A stretch of 64,000 bases of DNA from assembly GCF_031119625.1 (NCBI RefSeq), contig NZ_JAVHZV010000030.1:372001-436000 (forward strand), in the 5' to 3' direction. Position 1 is the stretch's first letter. Every line of letters starts with the position of its first letter. The DNA is from Pseudomonas sp. G34 (GTDB lineage Bacteria; Pseudomonadota; Gammaproteobacteria; Pseudomonadales; Pseudomonadaceae). A program made the translations under genes and the position numbers. The notes beneath the pieces were generated by a model, which was not told the DNA's origin, searched no databases, and worked only from the letters and a program-made list of their open reading frames with translations. This document shows positions 62,623-64,000 of this stretch, one piece after another.

Positions 62623-63486
62623 TCAGGGCTCCTGTACACGGGGCGTCAACGGTGGCGTGAGGGCATTGGGCAGGCGAATCTCCACGGCCACCGGCAGGTG
62701 GTCGGAAATCGGCTGTGCCAGTACCTGAAAGCGCTCGAGCTCCAGACCGGGGCTGAGCAGAATATGATCGAGACAGCGCTGCGGGCGCCAGCTCGGGAAG
62801 GTCGCCTCGACCTGCGGGGCGAGCAAGCCGAGATCGCGCAGCGGCGAGTGCTCCAGCAGGTCGATGGCGTGGGTGTTCATGTCACCCATGAGAATCTGGT
62901 GGCGATAGCCGCCGATCAACTCACGGATGTAGGCCAGTTGCCGGGTGCGGGTACGTGCACCGAGCGCCAGGTGCATCATCACCACCGCGATGGCGTCATC
63001 GCCCTCGCCGATGCGCAGCAGGATCGCCCCGCGGCCGGCCGGCCCAGGCAGCGGATGATCTTCCAGCAGGGTTGGCCGCAGGCGGCTGAGCAGCCCGTTG
63101 CTGTGCTGGGCGAAACGCCCCAGGTTGCGGTTGAGCTGCTGGTACCAGTAAGGGAAGGCCCCCATGCGCGCCAGGTGCTCGACCTGGTTGACGAACCCGG
63201 AGCGCACGCTGCCGCCATCGGCCTCCTGCAGGGCAACGATGTCGTAGTCGCCGAGCAGGTCGCCGATGCGCTGCAGGTTGCCGGCGCGGCCCTGATGGGG
63301 CAGCAGGTGCTGCCAGCCGCGGGTCAGGTAATGGTGGTAGCGCTCGGTACTGATACCGACCTGGATGTTGAAGCTGAGCAGGCGCAAGCGCCCGTCCTGC
63401 GGCCATTCCCTGTCCGGGCTACAGTCGGGGTTGACCTGTGGATCACACAGGCCAGCCTGACGGGGCATCGAGCGGCGACGCAGCAT
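62623..63486 (-). CDS. Endonuclease/exonuclease/phosphatase-family protein (2)
   Basis: 287 aa; the N-terminus is MLRRRSMPRQAGLCDPQV. EEP-fold signatures are LLSFNIQVGIST, IVALQEADGGSV, LMGDMNTHAID and the final ISDHLPVAVEI. No clear signal peptide. It lies 22 nt downstream of dsbA and only 2 nt before the GGDEF gene, so probably one operon with it. Substrate not known. Confidence 0.85.
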   Translation of the reverse strand: MLRRRSMPRQAGLCDPQVNPDCSPDREWPQDGRLRLLSFNIQVGISTERYHHYLTRGWQHLLPHQGRAGNLQRIGDLLGDYDIVALQEADGGSVRSGFVNQVEHLARMGAFPYWYQQLNRNLGRFAQHSNGLLSRLRPTLLEDHPLPGPAGRGAILLRIGEGDDAIAVVMMHLALGARTRTRQLAYIRELIGGYRHQILMGDMNTHAIDLLEHSPLRDLGLLAPQVEATFPSWRPQRCLDHILLSPGLELERFQVLAQPISDHLPVAVEIRLPNALTPPLTPRVQEP

Positions 63487-63508
63487 GGCAGGCGCTCCGG
63501 AAGATCGA

Positions 63509-64000
63509 TTACTTGGCGGCGCGCTCTTTGGCGATCAGGTGATCGGCGACCTGCAGGGTCTGCTCAGGGCCACCCGAGCTGGAGATGTCGAAGCGGTACT
63601 TGCCGTTGACGATCATCACCGGTACGCCGTTGATCTGGTACGCCATGGCCAGTTTCTTGGCCTTTTCCATCTGGCTCTTCACGCCAAAGGAGTTGTAGGC
63701 CTTGAGGAAGGCGTCACGGTCGATGTCCTGGGTGACCAAGAAATCCGCCATTTCTTCCGGCGTGGCCAGCTTGCGGCCTTCCTTGTGGATGGCGCGGAAC
63801 ACGGCGTCGTGCACCTTGTGCTCGACCTTCATGCTTTCCAGGGTGATGAACATCTGCCCATGGGCGTTCCACAGGCCACCGAACAGGGCGGGAATGCGCA
63901 CGAAGTTGACGTCGGAGGGCAGTTTCTCGACCCAGGGGTTGAGGGTCGGCTCGAACTGGTAGCAGTGCGGGCAGCCATACCAGAACAGCTCGACGACTTC
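63509..64000 (-). CDS. dsbA: Thiol:disulfide interchange protein DsbA (3' part)
   Basis: Periplasmic oxidant that forms disulfide bonds. The visible 163 residues include the active site in EVVELFWYGCPHCYQFEPT right at the window edge, GLWNAHGQMFITLES, the cis-proline loop INGVPVMIVNGKYRF, and a Lys-rich end. The N-terminus and signal peptide lie beyond the right edge. The CPHC motif identifies DsbA. Confidence 0.93.
   Translation of the reverse strand, partial: EVVELFWYGCPHCYQFEPTLNPWVEKLPSDVNFVRIPALFGGLWNAHGQMFITLESMKVEHKVHDAVFRAIHKEGRKLATPEEMADFLVTQDIDRDAFLKAYNSFGVKSQMEKAKKLAMAYQINGVPVMIVNGKYRFDISSSGGPEQTLQVADHLIAKERAAK

Noticed and set aside
60470..62728. 752-codon frame antisense to the GGDEF gene
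   Set aside because: Covers the whole diguanylate cyclase including its catalytic domain; no recognisable protein.

Overview
The window is a high-GC, gene-dense stretch of chromosome from a Pseudomonas species (sensu lato). Most proteins are recognisable orthologues of P. aeruginosa housekeeping genes. From memory, gene order follows two PAO1 blocks that lie far apart there: about PA0385-PA0412 (window 1-24830) and about PA5333-PA5363 plus PA5487-PA5489 (window 25960-64000). It is not P. aeruginosa: it has a complete E. coli-like glcDEFGBA operon, a radical-SAM DNA-repair cassette between pyrC' and pilU, and other local differences. I see no tRNA, rRNA, CRISPR array, prophage or complete insertion sequence.

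Region 1 (1-4274, minus strand) is the Pil-Chp chemosensory operon of type IV pili, pilGHIJK, with pilK cut by the window edge. Divergent from it is gshB, then tonB3 (linked to twitching), algH, ruvX and the pyrimidine genes pyrR-pyrB-pyrC', many joined by 1-4 nt overlaps. At 10.5-13.1 kb lie a TM2 protein and a two-gene cassette (radical SAM protein plus DUF4130-type protein) preceded by a consensus LexA box. The twitching ATPases pilU and pilT follow, then yggS-proC-yggT-yggU, a dynamin-like GTPase, metX-metW-DUF4426-rdgB, hemW and a DUF3392 protein.

Region 2 begins near 24.8 kb at the apparent junction of the two synteny blocks, with an unassigned membrane-anchored protein. It holds DUF4870/rph, yicC, gmk, rpoZ, spoT, ridA, an SDR protein, exbB-exbD-tonB (energy for outer-membrane uptake), oxyR-recG, a YbaK-like/HDOD fusion, an SCP2-like protein, an HU-family protein, and rubredoxin with its reductase.

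Region 3 (42.7-52.5 kb) is the glycolate module: glcA permease, glcB malate synthase, glcG, and glcF/E/D glycolate oxidase on the minus strand, with the GntR regulator glcC divergent. Together these take up glycolate, oxidise it to glyoxylate and condense that with acetyl-CoA to malate. Two perfect GntR-type palindromes lie in the glcD-glcC gap.

Region 4 (52.5-64 kb) holds ubiC-ubiA, phoB-phoR behind a Pho box, a CNNM/CorC-type protein, an outer-membrane beta-barrel protein, two endonuclease/exonuclease/phosphatase-fold proteins, an M23 peptidase, a GGDEF diguanylate cyclase, and the 3' part of dsbA at the right edge.

The most interesting non-coding signals are the LexA box of the radical SAM cassette, a hairpin that encloses both the Shine-Dalgarno and start codon of spoT, several palindromic MITE-like elements (one 185 bp with TAA duplications, two flanking the HU gene), a pair of 65-bp repeats splitting the glc operon, and alternative hairpins in the gshB leader.
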